Counted from the stretch's first letter, positions 24,915-36,699 are shown. The stretch: 64,000 nucleotides of DNA from Dipylidium caninum (GCA_017562135.1 QEYB01001542.1:1-64000); one strand, 5' to 3'. Program-made: numbers and translations. The notes: generated from the sequence alone by a model not told the origin.

Positions 24915-27075
24915 AACACATAGAAAATGCCCAGTTGCCGTTTTGGACTTATCAAGTTGGGTTAGCCGTCAGGCGAGACGGTGAAAACTATTTCTCTTTC
25001 TATTTCCGTCATGGGCTGAGCGGGTGTCAGTCATGTATTTAACGCCAGTGAAGAAGATAAACCACAGACGTTCTTAGTGAAATGAATAAAGTACCCGCAC
25101 TTTTTGTGAACAAATCTCTCCCGGTAGTGTACCATCCGCAGAATTGGAGGCAGTCGCTGTTGCCGAGTAGAAGGCATTTCCATTTACTCAATCCCGAGTC
25201 TTCGTCTACAAATGGTCAAACTTTCCCTGTCCGCCTCAAGTTATCGTAGAAGAAGAAGTGTCGCATACGTTCTTCTTCAGCGATCTCACCAATTAATCAC
25301 TTTTGGGTGTGTTCCCTAACAAGGTATCACAATTTCTCCGCCCACGTCTATAAAAATAATAGCCACGCATCACCTCTAAGCTGAGAATGAAGTACAAACA
25401 ACTCACGTAGTTCGTGCTAAAATTTTATTTATTGTAAACCTTTCATACAATACCAGGGTGACGCAAGGCAGAATCAGAAAAACGAGTGATTCATATTGTG
25501 AAACATGCTTGTCAAGCTCAACTTTGTCCATGCAACTGGATTCTTGGATGTAGCATGTTTGTTCGTGAGGCGGTTGGAGTTCACCGTCCACTCTATTGGG
25601 CGCATTTTACCCTTATGAGGTCTCCAGTTTTGTGTCATTGCGAACTATTTCGTCTGTGTCACAACTGCAAATGATTATTTTTCCTCAAATTTTCATTCCC
25701 ACCACCTCCCGGGAGAAGTGGCCCGAATTCTTAAGCTCTGCAGCTATGATGAGTAGCTGTATGAAAGAATGAACACAAGCATGCTGTCGCTTCATTCCCT
25801 ACCTACATGCACATAGGATGAAGGAAAACCAAGATTAATATTAGACGCATTCTTTCAGTGGTGTTATTTGGAGTGAGACTACCAGTGCACTCACTTGAAC
25901 TCTCATTCACATCCAAGTCAAAACACCGTCGATTCACTGAGACAGTGCGCAAAAAGAATTAGATGGCACACAAATGTGTACCTGCAGGTGTCTCTTCCCC
26001 TTTTGACCGTCTCACCCAACTCACTTTAAACTAATGTTAACACCTGCGTGATAGAAAGAAATAAATGCACTATGGAAATGACATATACTGGGTAATTGAT
26101 TCAATCTCTGCTGTAACACAGCCCAAATTTCACCAAGTAAAATTATTATTGGTCACTCAATGCTGAAATGCCCAAGGAGTGTCCACCAATAATAATAATT
26201 TCCTACAGCCAGGCGGAAACGTAACAGCGGCGGAGTCCTACTGTCATGAAATTGTTGCTACGCATGAGAAACTTAAGAACAATCATAACCATTAATAGCC
26301 AATCTGCGCGGCGTATTGTTACTAGACGACAAGGCACGAAGAGCACAAATTAAATAACTTTCTGACAATAACAGATCCTGCCGCATCCTCCACATATACC
26401 CGATATTTCACCGAACGACTATTGCCTTTCCCCTAATTACGAGTTACTTATGGAAGAGATAAAAAAAGATGCCATGGAAGACTTCGGATAGTTTATAAGC
26501 TTCATTCTTTGGCATAGAGTAGCAGAAGCCAATGAATGAGGTCAGCAGGGGAATGGAAATCATCAAACGAAAATCATCATTTGCTCTTCGAGTGTTGGAA
26601 TAAAAGGGGGAAATTTCGGTAAAACGTGTTTTGTGTGCCGGATGTCAGTTGAACTTTGAAAACACTTCTGTTGTGGGAGAAATAAAAGCACAGACACGAG
26701 TACGAGAATGTGGGAGATAGTGTGCCAACTCACAAACTTGGTCATTTCAGCTAATTCATGGCTGAGACATACACCGATCACATCACCTATGCCCTTAAGC
26801 ATCCCAATTCTTAACTGCCTCAATCCAATCCCCACTTCGTTGTTCCCGAAATGTACACACTGCATTGCCCCTCCCATAACAACTTATCGTTAGTCGAGGT
26901 CGCTTATTTTGTGGAAAAGCGAATGAGTGAAATGGAAGCATACTTAATGGGTTAACAAAGGCAGTATGGTACTGAAATTCTAGTCGAACAACTAGATTTC
27001 ACTCTCCCTGGGTGCAACACGAGGTGAGAAACCATCAGCACACGAACTCTACTGGACCAATAGACTTTTCTCTAT
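24915..27075. other. No recognisable gene; holds a repeat fragment and a hairpin
   Basis: 25,870-26,000 is the inverted copy of 540-690. 26,139-26,202 is an inverted repeat. Nothing else was recognised. Confidence 0.4.
26139..26202. repeat. Inverted repeat (hairpin)
   Basis: AAAATTATTATTGG at 26,139-26,152 pairs with CAATAATAATAATTT ending at 26,202, across a loop of about 35 nt. It could be a small element or AT-rich chance. Confidence 0.7.
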
Positions 27076-27079
27076 AGCA

Positions 27080-27150
27080 TATATAAATGAGAAGGATTGA
27101 AGGAGGCATTCGTGTTGTCAAAGTTCAGCGCCATGTTGATTTAATTGATA
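27080..27150 (+). pseudogene. Subfamily A promoter and exon 1 start, relic
   Basis: A TATATAAA box (27,080-27,087) is followed by GAGAAGGATTGAAGGAGGC, the core promoter/5' leader seen at all subfamily A loci. The exon 1 start is recognisable (GCCATGTTGATTTAATTGATAGCCTATCT), but an early stop and loss of the downstream signal peptide follow. From about 27,220 the sequence instead resembles 3' flank DNA (compare 44,755 onward). Confidence 0.65.
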
Positions 27151-27957
27151 GCCTATCTAATATACCTCCTTACCATGCCCCTCAGCACTTCGTAACTTTC
27201 CAAGGGAGCTGTGGAACGGTAAAGTACTCCAAACTGGCAGGTGGACGGCACTTCAACCAGAGACGATCCTGCCGTCGCATCATGTGTTTGCGAAGCTACG
27301 AGACGCGGGATGAGCCATATCCAAGAAAAGGCAGACTACAAAATGTCCCCGTAGTCAACCGACATGCTAATTTAATCCGAGCATCCCACCCGATTTATGC
27401 TCTTGCTGAGGATTCTTCAACGTTTCTCCACTTGCCACAGATGAACTTGTCCCGAAAAGCCGTCGTCAAAAGTGTGAGGACCTGTTTTCTAATAATCGAC
27501 AAAGAAGTACTACACGGAATGTTTTATTGAAGCAGAAAAGCAGCGAACGAAGCGAGGACAAGTGTAGGTCACTTGAGTTGATGCTCCAGTTTAGTTCGTC
27601 GCACATCGCTTGCAAGCATGCCGGGACGGTAAACACCCAGGCGAGATAGAGCTTAAGTTTGCAGGTTATTCGCTGGTGTCCCATAACGCACATTGGTTTC
27701 CACGCTCACAACCGCATCGTGTTCACAGCGTACGGGCCATGCAACAGACGCCACACAGAACTCGATGCGGTCGTCACGACTGATAAGGCAAAAAGACAAT
27801 GATGCGCTGTATTCTGTGCTGTGAGTTGCAAATCGTAATCCTCATCTCACGACCAATATGAAGTTCAATCTGCCATTTACACGTAGAAACCTAAGTCACA
27901 AGAGATGAAAATAAGAAGATTTAGAGACAAGGTTATAGCTTGCCCTCTGTAAGTGTG

Positions 27958-27981
27958 CTGGATATTATATATAATATCCAG
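27958..27981. repeat. Perfect 24-nt palindrome
   Basis: CTGGATATTATA followed by its exact reverse complement, with no loop. Confidence 0.95.
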
Positions 27982-28439
27982 ATTTTGACTATCACGTTGG
28001 ACTGATTGGGAGAGCGTTCGTGGCTGTTTAGTCAAGGCAATCGTTTGCCTTCGTAGGCGGTAGGGACACCTACCGACAGCTAAGTTGAAACCAGTCTTTC
28101 AGCAACACATAAGATAAAATGCTTCTGATCCAAATGCAGCCATGCAGTGCACTGGAAATGACTGCGGAAACTGTATGAGCGGGGTCGAATTTTGCAGAGA
28201 TCACCTTTTACTTCCATATAAACGTTTTTTGCCATGGGACGTGACGCAAGTGATTTCATCAAATGACTTCAAACCGTCCTTAATTTCCATTTGCACGTGA
28301 TCTTTCAAGGTTGACTCAGAAACCGCCTATTAGCTGGATGAATTCAATCATACGTCCTCAAAGCCTTCATTTAAATTCACCGGGAATGTATAAAGAATGT
28401 GCTATTGGAAAGAACGAGGGTCACTACCCAATGCAGAGT

Positions 28440-29300
28440 CTGCTTTATTGAGATGCAGACGCCGCATACGATACAGGATCAGCTAACTGGCGTCAGGTAA
28501 CAGCCATTCTAGACGAGTCGACAAGCGGATTTTGAAATGAATGAAGTAAAACGTCTCACCACTTTCCATCGAACACGTTCATTTCTATTTGCCAACGACA
28601 CTTATGAGACTGTGTCCAGCACTAGGTGGTTCGCAACCTTAAGTACAGACACCTCGAGCATCTAAATATCAACTTGAAAGCGACATGTGAATCCAAATGC
28701 TTCGATGGTGCAAGCGCCCCGGAACACCCTGTAAGGGAAAGGTGGAGAGAAATGCGGAAAATGAGGTAATTTTGGGCCAAATTACTTGCAAATCTCCTGT
28801 ACAGACTAAACGGAATCAGAGTGGGTGCCTTCATCCATCATCAGTGTTTTAAACTCCTGACTATCCACAACAAATCGCCTCACAATCGTTCCTCATTTCG
28901 ATTTGCCCCTGTAAGCCAACATGTGTCGTGCACCGGTTCTCTCTCCGATCAACACATTCCTGAAAGTCTGGTGTGCCAGATATTGCACCACTCTCTTTAA
29001 CTCGTAAAGCTCTCGACGATGTCCCGTGGCCAACGAGGAGTTGTGTGAAAAGAGAGCTGTGAAAATGCAGTGAGCAAGTCGCTTGATGAGGTGAAGAAAG
29101 TAAGGAAAATCACCCAGAAGGACTATGTAAGTGGAAACACAGGCTGTCGCTACCGTCTTATGCGGTGCCGTATAACGCGCGAAAATGATGAAGTGGGAGG
29201 TGAGGAGGGGTTGTACCTAGGCTATCACGAAGATCGGCATGTCACTAGATTCTGTCTTCACGCAGGCCTCCTCCAATTCCCCCAACTTATTTGTGCCTTG
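28440..29300 (-). pseudogene. Secreted family, subfamily A, three-exon pseudogene
   Basis: The whole gene is recognisable but broken. The promoter leader GGAATTGGAGGAGGCC lies near 29,280-29,262. The start ATG (29,240) is followed after seven codons by TAG. Exon 2 keeps the FRNVLIGERTGARHMLA and RRFVVD patterns but has several stops. The exon 2 donor region and exon 3 acceptor survive, and exon 3 starts near 28,730 with a GCTTGCACCATCGAAGCATTTG block. A TTTATT (AATAAA on this strand) at 28,445-28,440 matches the conserved polyadenylation signal of the 38.5 kb copy. Its closest relative is the relic at 34.1-33.65 kb. Confidence 0.75.
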
Positions 29301-29309
29301 ACAAGAATT

Positions 29310-30035
29310 GTACTGATTCATTCCGTGATGCGCTCAGTAACAGTGGGAGCTACTTGCTGGACCAACAAGTTAACGCATGATTAACACATTGACCAAAAGA
29401 AATAACTGTAATTTTTCATACTCACTTCATTATACGTACAACCGCGAACCTGCGTAGACAAGGAAAAGGTTGGTCATTTTGTCCCCAGAATCTACATCGT
29501 CTCTATCTCCTGCAACACTTGTTTATCTCGTGTATTAACCTCCCTCTCGCATCTAATAATGCACAACCTCCTCTTCAACCATTCTCTTCGGCACATGGTG
29601 ACTTCTCGCTGCAGTCGTCTGCTACGCTCATGTCCATGGCTTCAAAGGCGCTTATAGTGCCAGTGGATTTGATGCTCTACTTCTAGCGTCTAAATGAAGT
29701 GCGGTCGAGGTCAATGTGTGTGCGGTGTCAATTTCCAGACTAAACTTAAAAAAGTTTGCCATTTTCTAGGCGGCCTACGCCAGAAAGCTAGACGCTATCG
29801 CGAGAAGAATCTCCAGAGGAAGTGTTCCTACTTTCAGTATGGTCAAGAGGCAACCAACTACGTAGCAATCCGGCTTCAATTTCATCACTGGCTGCTGACC
29901 GCTTTGTCCAACAGATCTGATGTCGTTGGCAGATGACCACCGCCTGGCATAGGCGATGTGGATGGTGCAAAGGCCACTCATCACCCCATATGGGTGAGCC
30001 ACAGTGAGGCCACCAAGACAATTGCTCGAACTCTC
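29310..30035. other. No recognisable gene
   Basis: Chance-length frames only. Confidence 0.4.
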
Positions 30036-30039
30036 GCTC

Positions 30040-31055
30040 ACCTCCATGTCAAAAGCAGAATCCACTCACTGACAAAGCCTTTGCACCCAGCTGCTCTGTG
30101 TCTCATATCCATTAGATCAGACGACCATCGTGCACGCCTAGGTGCTTGCTCAACCGACCTCTCACTCAACTGGAACTTTGCTGTTAAGCGGGGCGGCAGA
30201 GAACGACTGCAAACACTTTGGGTTTTGGAGCGCATTTTGGCCTATGAACGACCCACGGCAATCAAAGTGTAGGCAATAGTCGTCCAAGGGCGGACCTCAT
30301 TTGTTGTTTGCCACAATTGCTTGGTGGGGCGGTCAGCAACGACTGACGCATGTCCAACAAGCAGTCTAAATCGGAGAGGTGATGGTGTCAAAGGGTGGAA
30401 CGACACCAGCAAACTCACACTTTCATGCAATTACATCTGCTTTCACGTCATATACGGGAGGCTTTGCCTGGAGAAGACCCACTAGAAAGCAGCTTCTCCT
30501 CAAAATGTCGGCTTTTTGTGGTCTATCTGGTTCTTTAAATGGTTTGCGTGAATACCACACTGACACGAACGTGCTTCATGCCTGATGCGGTCATATTTTG
30601 CGACTTTCGCAACTGTGTAGGTGTAAGTCCTGACAAAGGAACACATTTCTTGCACCATCTTCAAATAACTGCTCAGCAGACGTGAGCAACATAATATACC
30701 GTCTGACCAGATTTCTGGAATGAGAACAGGGAATTACACAGTGCAGCACACCATCTGTCGGAAGGAGATGCTGTCGACGGCTATTTTGAGGACTCGTAAG
30801 ACTTTCACTTATGTGCCTCCTGTGGTGTGTGACTCAAGGACCCCACCAACTGAACGGAAACCACTTGTCCCTGCCCTGTTCACCGTTTCCCCACATCAAA
30901 CAATCATTGTGTTGAGAAGCGCCAAAGAAAAAACTTCTCACTCTCTGACGACGACCTTGCGCGACCATCTCTAAAACGTGACAGGAGACGAGCTTGTCGT
31001 GAAGCATAGCTGATTCTGAGAATTATAGTTGGTATGCCTCGACGGCGTTAACTCA
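30040..31055 (-). repeat. Repeat R2, long copy downstream of the subfamily A pseudogene at 31.9 kb
   Basis: About 1 kb shared, in pieces, with 47,600-48,280, 62,900-63,880 and 37,140-37,330. On this strand one frame (30,235-30,038) reads the pattern PRL-x-AKFQL-x-E-x-SVE, with RR, WS, DL and DM downstream. The same pattern is kept at 63.75 kb. A second frame just upstream (30,430-30,242) reads VGHASV, LWQT, VRPW and ends in GRS-stop, also mirrored at 63.6 kb with one internal stop. R2 may be an old mobile or duplicated gene, or simply the 3' part of the duplicated unit. Confidence 0.7.
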
Positions 31056-31081
31056 TCTTTGCAGTAAACTGCAGCTCTTCG

Positions 31082-31964
31082 TTAGGCGGTTTGAATCTTG
31101 TAAATTTCATCGCTTCCCCCAAACAACGCAGAGAGCTGGAGGAAGAAAGCCACTATTCCACATGGAAATATTGCTTTATTGTGACAGAGATGCCATGGAA
31201 ATGCGGGGCCACGAAACCCGACTAACGGAGCAGACATTCTATACCAGTCGACAATCAACACTTGAAATAGACGAATTATAGACTTAGCTTCACCTCTATC
31301 CAATACTCGGTATTTCTTTGCCTCGAGTACGGAGGCCTCACCCAATGACTTATCAACTCGAAATAGTCCTGGAAGCTCAAATGCCCCGATGATGGAGGCG
31401 CCGCGGAGTATGATGCTAGAGAAGAGAAGGATTGAAAGGTGCAAGATATGCCTGTGTTGGAGAACATTACCTTTCATTCTGTTGGGCAGACAGGATGAGG
31501 TCAAAGATAAGCCGTTCTCTTAAGAATGAAATTTCAAACTCCCAATCCTCCACAATAACTTTGTGCGGAACGGTCTTCTAGTTGGAGTTCCCTAAATCGG
31601 TAAACAAATGTCGTGTTCTTAGTATGTCCCCTATCAACATGCTCCTGAAAGTCTCGTAGACCAAGTGCTTAGCAATTCCCATTATGTCTTGCGACTCTGT
31701 AGCGATGGTCGGTGGCTGACAAGGGGCTGTGTGACGAGAGAGATGCAATATTTTGGCAATTTTTTAGGCAATTTAGGCAATTACCCGTGAGCACTCTGGA
31801 GGTGAAAACGTAGAGTGTCGTGTGCGTCTCACTCTTCCGGCCGGAGCATGCGAAAACGGTGAGGTGGGAGGTGAGGAGGCCGAGTAAATACGCTGTCATG
31901 ATGATCAACATCATGCACAAATCTGCCGTCACGAAGGCCTCCTCCAATCCTCCTCATTTATATA
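31082..31964 (-). pseudogene. Secreted family, subfamily A, three-exon copy with premature stop
   Basis: TATATAAA at 31,964-31,957. Exon 1 is 31,911-31,785 (127 nt, signal peptide MLIIMTAYLLGLLTSHLTVF, then ACS). The intron is 58 nt. Exon 2 is 31,726-31,471 (256 nt, the family length), starting APCQPPTI, with helix IMGIAKHLVYETF and MLIGD. Exon 3 starts at 31,415 with SIILRGASIIGAFE. All four splice sites are intact. An in-frame TAG at 31,580-31,578 ends the protein in exon 2. Exon 3 lacks about 50 nt that other copies have near its end. AATAAA lies near 31,175-31,170. This copy still shows the ancestral structure clearly. Confidence 0.85.
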
Positions 31965-31984
31965 GGCTTTGCGGGAAAGTGTAT

Positions 31985-32940
31985 CGTTTCAGCTGGTTCA
32001 GCAGAGTGGGTGTGCTGGAGTGTGCTCACATAGTGTCCCACCGTATGGGCAGTGGTAACCACTTGATGGATCAAAAACACTGGTCTTAACTACCTTTCTT
32101 GACCTCCTAAACATGCCCCCAATTTCGGGCCATGTTTCAGTGTGTGGTTGGTGCTTTGCCATGGAGGTGAGCTAGAGTCTAATTGAATCTACTTGTGGCA
32201 TCACTCAAGTTGGCGCAATTTGGAGAATGAGAAGCCTGTTGTATTGTTCAGAAATATCTTTCGCCAAATTTGTATAAGGAATTCCACTATATGTATTGGA
32301 GCATTTCCCCAGATTACCTAAACTGCTTTACTCAACACTCCGTATCGACATTTCGCATCCACTTCTAACTGCCATCATCGCGATTGACATTAAAATTTCT
32401 ATGTCGCCAGTGTTATTGTTTCACGGCCAGTGCGGAAACAATGTCAATGACCAGCAGATCTGTGCACCAACGTTCAGGAAAGGAGGGGCATTTTACGACT
32501 CTTCCAAAAACACCTGATGATTCTCTCTCCTGCCACCAGTGAATCCAATGTCGACTGGAGAAGCGCAATGCGATAACATGGCACATGATAAAAGAATTTT
32601 GTATCTAACCTGGATTAACTCGTCTCTATTTCTACTCACCTCTCCTTAAATCTCTTCATCCAATTTCCACGTTCCCTTTCCGGAATGCCGGAACTCACAA
32701 CCTTCCTGCCCTTCGCATCATCTTGACCTTCTTTCGTAGGCGCATGTTTGGCCAACATCACTGCAACTGTGGCCAATGAGCCAATGTTGGGTGTTGAATC
32801 TGAGTTCAAAGCACACTCTACGGGGAATGCTATTGTCTCGAGCTCGAAGCGCGAGCCTCATACAATCTCACCGGTTTGAATTTACCTTCCTCTCTAGTGC
32901 CGAGGAAATTGGCTTGTGGTATTGTATAGTGGAAAGAAGG
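31985..32940. other. No recognisable gene
   Basis: Open frames of up to about 80 codons with no family features. Confidence 0.4.
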
Positions 32941-32944
32941 AAGT

Positions 32945-33360
32945 TCTACTTTGCGTTGCTACAAGAAACTGATGGCAGCGCAAATGACGTCGTAGTGCAC
33001 GTGTTGTCTTGGTGATCGGTTTTGTGAACGCAAAGCTAATGACAGCCTCTTAATCACGCGACTTGAAGGGAGAAAATGAGAGCACAGAGTTGGGAATCGG
33101 TATATTTCATCGTAGGTCTGGTATAAGAGATTGGACTTGAAAATTCATCGTTTAGACTTTAGAAGTAAGTGGTGAAGATGAGATTAACGGGTGCTACATC
33201 AGCCACCATGAGGTGACTGGAAAGAAGCATCAATATAACTTATACATAGGGAAACCGCGAAGTGCTGTCACCCAAAGTGTCATTCTTGTTTAGCTAGCAT
33301 GTGGGACGTGGAAACGACGGTCACTTCACATCATGTCGCGTCACGGGAAGGCTGCAGGAT
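32945..33360 (-). pseudogene. Upstream region and exon 1 relic matching the 20.3 kb gene
   Basis: 33,360-33,050 is the inverted copy of 19,930-20,260. The exon 1 block follows, starting AAGAGGCTGTCATTAGCT where the 20.3 kb copy has ATGAGGCTGTCATTAGCT, so the start codon is lost. The frame is not kept and no exon 2 could be recognised further on. Confidence 0.65.
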
Positions 33361-33649
33361 TTCTTTCTCAAAAGAATAGGAGTCACACTTTTTAACTGCT
33401 GCAAATGCGGTCCTAGATAGTATTTGTAACTAACTATCTCGTAGTAATGCGTCAGTCACAGTGGTGAAGGCAAGCGCTGTCAACCGGTAGAGCTTGGCAT
33501 AGTCCAGCTCCAGCCGAAGGCTGCAATTGTATAAATTGAGTACACTGCATCTCATGTTCTCTTGAAGTTATCGCGTAAGTGAACAGCGGCCACGACAAGG
33601 AAGCCCTATATGTTCTCCTGGCGGAACTTGTTATTGGCGACTAGAAAAG

Positions 33650-34110
33650 CGCTGTCGACTGACTGTAAAAACCTTCTGAGAATCTATCCAGTACTCGGAA
33701 GTTCCAAACCTTGAGTACAGATACCTCGAGCATCTACATATCAACCTGAATGGGTCATGTGAATTTAAATGCCTCGATGATGCAGGCGCCACGAAACACC
33801 CTGTTAGTGATGGGATGTACGGGGGTACGGGAAATGAGGTACTCTTAGATCAAATTACCCTCAAGTCTCCTGCACAGACGTAACGAAGTCAAATGGGGTG
33901 CCTTCAACCATTATCGATATTTCGAATGCCTGACCATCCACAACAAATCGCCTCGGAATCGTTCCCCACTTGGATTTACCCCCACAAGCCAACATGTGTC
34001 GCACACCGGTTCTCTCTCTGACCAACACATTCCTGAAATTCTGGTATGCCAGATATTTCATCACCCTCACATGATCACAGCGATGTCCAGGAGATGTTTT
34101 GTAAAATTTG
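33650..34110 (-). pseudogene. Secreted family, subfamily A, exons 2-3 only
   Basis: Exon 2 has a long open frame with FRNVLVRERTGVRHMLA, KSKWGTI, RRFVVDGQAFEISI and EGTPFDFV, and its last full codon before the GTAATT donor (near 33,865) is TGA. Exon 3 (about 33,830-33,660) starts GVFRGACIIEAF and contains two stops. The exon 2 start (Cys-Gln-Pro) and exon 1 are missing. Upstream of 34,170 the DNA is the 5' flank of gene B, so a break has replaced the front of this copy. Confidence 0.75.
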
Positions 34111-34558
34111 CAAAGGAAGTTTTTCTGTGGCCTTAAAATTAAATTCCTCCCAAACATGTCGACATACACCCCTTGCGACCGTCGAAGCTGAGGAGAGCGT
34201 AATTCGTCGTCCCAGATGGAGTTGGATGTTGAACGACCCCATCAATTCGGCAAAAGCCTATGTGAATCCACGGAAAGTGTACATAACGACTGTCATTTGC
34301 ATCTTCCTAAACCATTGCTGCGTGTACCTACGTGTGTGGCGCCTAGGCGACTGAATGTAAAGTACGTAACAAGTCGGTGACCCTGTGAGTTAGCCCAAGT
34401 CTCTGTAAGTGCGCAGAGCAAATAACTGATATCTGGTTGGTTCATTGCCACGCTGATTTTTGACAACCTCGGCAACAGCCAATATCATCACTCAACTTAA
34501 CATGCGCCTCAGTCACGAACCCATGGGGGAGGTTGGATATGAACGTCACTTCAAGGCA

Positions 34559-34566
34559 TATAAGTA
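34559..34566 (+). promoter_or_regulatory. TATA box of gene B
   Basis: TATAAGTA, 32-39 nt before the ATG at 34,598. This spacing would put transcription start only a few bases before translation start. The pseudogene copy at 12.3 kb has TATAAAAG at the same place and the fragment at 48.77 kb has a degraded TGTAAGTA. Confidence 0.6.
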
Positions 34567-34597
34567 GAGGGTACCACATACCTTTGACGTAGTTTGC

Positions 34598-35349
34598 ATG
34601 CTGATCACAATGTTGGCCTACCGCATGATTCTCATCCTCGCCTCTGCGGCAACTCCACTCAGAGTCAACGCTTTCTTCTCTTATTCACAACCAGCAAATT
34701 TTCCGGTAACGCTTATCACCAGGAAATCACCTCCAGGTAGACCAGTCTTGCTCTATGCTTCATTTGTTCCCTGTGTACTTTAACAGCCTCGCTCGATGAC
34801 GCTTAACTTTGTGCATTTCAGACCCCTGTCAACCGCGGAACTTTGCCTACCCAACTAGTGACATGATGAGAATTGCATCTTATCTAACGCGGGAGGCTAT
34901 AAAGAACTTGGCAATGAGAGATCTCAGAGGCAGGAGATACTGGTGGGCCGATATCAGAAACACCGAATGGGGCACACGATTGCGTCAACTTAATTCCGGC
35001 AACTACGAATATGAGATAATCATACACGGAACTCCCGTCTATTATAATTGTCTTCATTTCGAAGAACATATGGCAAAGTAAGCCTGAACAAATTATATGG
35101 CCTCAATTACCTTTTCCCGCTTTCAGCACGTTATATGAGAGTGCCTTCATAATTGCGGACTTCCAATACACTGGAGTATTCAAGTACGACGAAAACATAA
35201 GGAAAATTTCTGTAATCCACGCAGGGAATATCCACATAATTGGAGTAGCTGATGAATCACTACCGTCAGTTGACACAAATGTTCTTCGTGAAAACATTTT
35301 TAACGGCTTTGCTCTAGCCATAGCTAATGTCTCCTGTCGTGTGGACTAG
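34598..35349 (+). CDS. Secreted three-exon family protein, gene B (intact)
   Basis: Exons: 34,598-34,736 (139 nt), 34,822-35,077 (256 nt), 35,127-35,349 (223 nt). Introns are 85 nt (GTAGAC...TTTCAG, phase 1) and 49 nt (GTAAGC...TTTCAG, phase 2). The product is 205 residues with no internal stop. It starts with a signal peptide (MILILASAATPLRV region; a second ATG at 34,610 could also serve). Exon 2 opens DPCQPRNF, then a helix (MMRIASYLTREAIKNLA), then RRYWWADI and a strand YEYEIIIHGTPV. Exon 3 has FIIADFQYTGVFKYDENI and ends in a Cys-containing ANVSCRVD tail. A TATA box and AATAAA (35,401) frame it. Function is unknown; extracellular action is inferred. A decayed inverted copy lies at 12.3-11.6 kb and an exon 1 fragment at 48.8-48.5 kb. 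Confidence 0.75.
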
Positions 35350-35400
35350 GCTAACTGATCCAACTTATTCCTGTACAAATAACCACTGCATCTCTTAGCC

Positions 35401-35406
35401 AATAAA
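35401..35406 (+). terminator. Polyadenylation signal of gene B
   Basis: AATAAA, 52 nt after the TAG stop codon. Confidence 0.6.
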
Positions 35407-35410
35407 TCTA

Positions 35411-35770
35411 TCACACTTGTGTGCCAAAACGGTGGCAGCTTAATTCCTCACCATAACTAAGTCTCCTGTACTCCACGGGCCCTCCTTCCGACTTGGCGAA
35501 TAGCACTTTCACCGTGACCACGGCGAGGACATAGGCCGGGGACTGGGGCGCAGGGGGACAGGTGACAAGGGCAGGGCGTAGGAGAGCGAGCTGGGATGGC
35601 GTGGGATAGGATGGGATGGGATGAGGTCGCATGCACACCAAAAGGCATTTGGAGTGTCAAGGTGTGGGAACTTGTGGCTTTCTGATAACCTGATCCTGAT
35701 ATCGAATTCATAAATCTAGTGTGTAAATGGCCCTTGACGAGGATTAGATGTAAGAGAAAGATGTTGGAGT
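35411..35770 (-). repeat. 3' flank of gene B, shared with other copies
   Basis: 35,640-35,411 (read on minus) matches 11,170-11,415. 35,650-35,762 matches the flank of gene C at 57,560-57,455 (GGCCCTTGACGAGGATTAGA, then TGTAAGAGAAA). It includes a TGGGATGGGATGGGAT run near 35,600-35,625. The 76- and 107-codon minus frames here are not convincing genes. Confidence 0.75.
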
Positions 35771-36129
35771 GTTTGCACATATCAACATCGCGACTTCCAC
35801 TGAAACCTAAATCTTCGGTTGAGAGTTTGTTCCGTGGGAGGAAATTCCAACGATTGCTGGCAGTGTGCTCTTAGCAAGCCAATTATCACAAATCTGTCAC
35901 CACGAAAATGTTAGAATTGCATTCTCTTCGGTTGCCCTTTACGTATTTCAGTGGCTGCAGGGAGAAGGACAAACTGGTTGAAGGTGTGGAGATTGGTCGT
36001 TAGAGGGGACAGAGTTGCTGCGACATTGAGCGCGAGTAGGAAAAGAGCGTTGAAGCGAAGAGCTGTAGCACATCAGTTGATTGCCACTGCTGTAACCTTC
36101 ATTCGTCCATTCATTCCTTCATCTATTCT

Positions 36130-36695
36130 CAACGCCGTGACTTTATATTGCTAACTTTCAGATCTGCAACCGTAAAACTTAAAAAGTGAAAACTTTTGGA
36201 GTTGAGAATAAACAATGCATATTCCATTGTGTGCACCATAACGTGTAGTATTAAATCGGATGAAGAAAGTTTTAGCGCAGGCACCCAAGTCCCTGGGAGA
36301 ACAAATTGGGTCACAGGTCATGCTGTTCAATGCAAGAGGAAGTAGAAAGCGTTGGGTATGAACCGCAGCAGCTGAGGGGAAGAGCGGAGGCATTGAGGCG
36401 CCCTCCAATGTGTTTTTTCACAATGATGCAGAAAAACATGAGTAAGCAATAAAATTGGGAATAAATAGAGAGACGAAGATTCTTTTCAGTGAAGGATTGC
36501 ATGAATACAGTAGTGGATTACGAAAGCAGACAGAAGTGAGCACGCACTCACAAAAACAGGTGACCTCTGCTATCCTATATTCACTTTCTCCTCTGACAAT
36601 TGTCACCAGATGAAAAACGGCCAAGGTATTAAACTGAAAATCATGAAATAAGCATTTGTGCTTATGCTGAGTCCACGATTTTAAGAGCATTAACC
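36130..36695 (-). repeat. Partner arm of the 19.25-19.83 kb inverted repeat
   Basis: Reads on the minus strand in the same order as 19,250-19,830. The next 0.3 kb of that arm is found only at 33.36-33.05 kb, beyond gene B. Confidence 0.8.
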
Positions 36696-36699
36696 TTAC

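Noticed and set aside
33365..33640. Possible further family exon between the split inverted repeat and the A relic
   Set aside because: No acceptor followed by Cys-Gln-Pro and no exon 3 motif on either strand.
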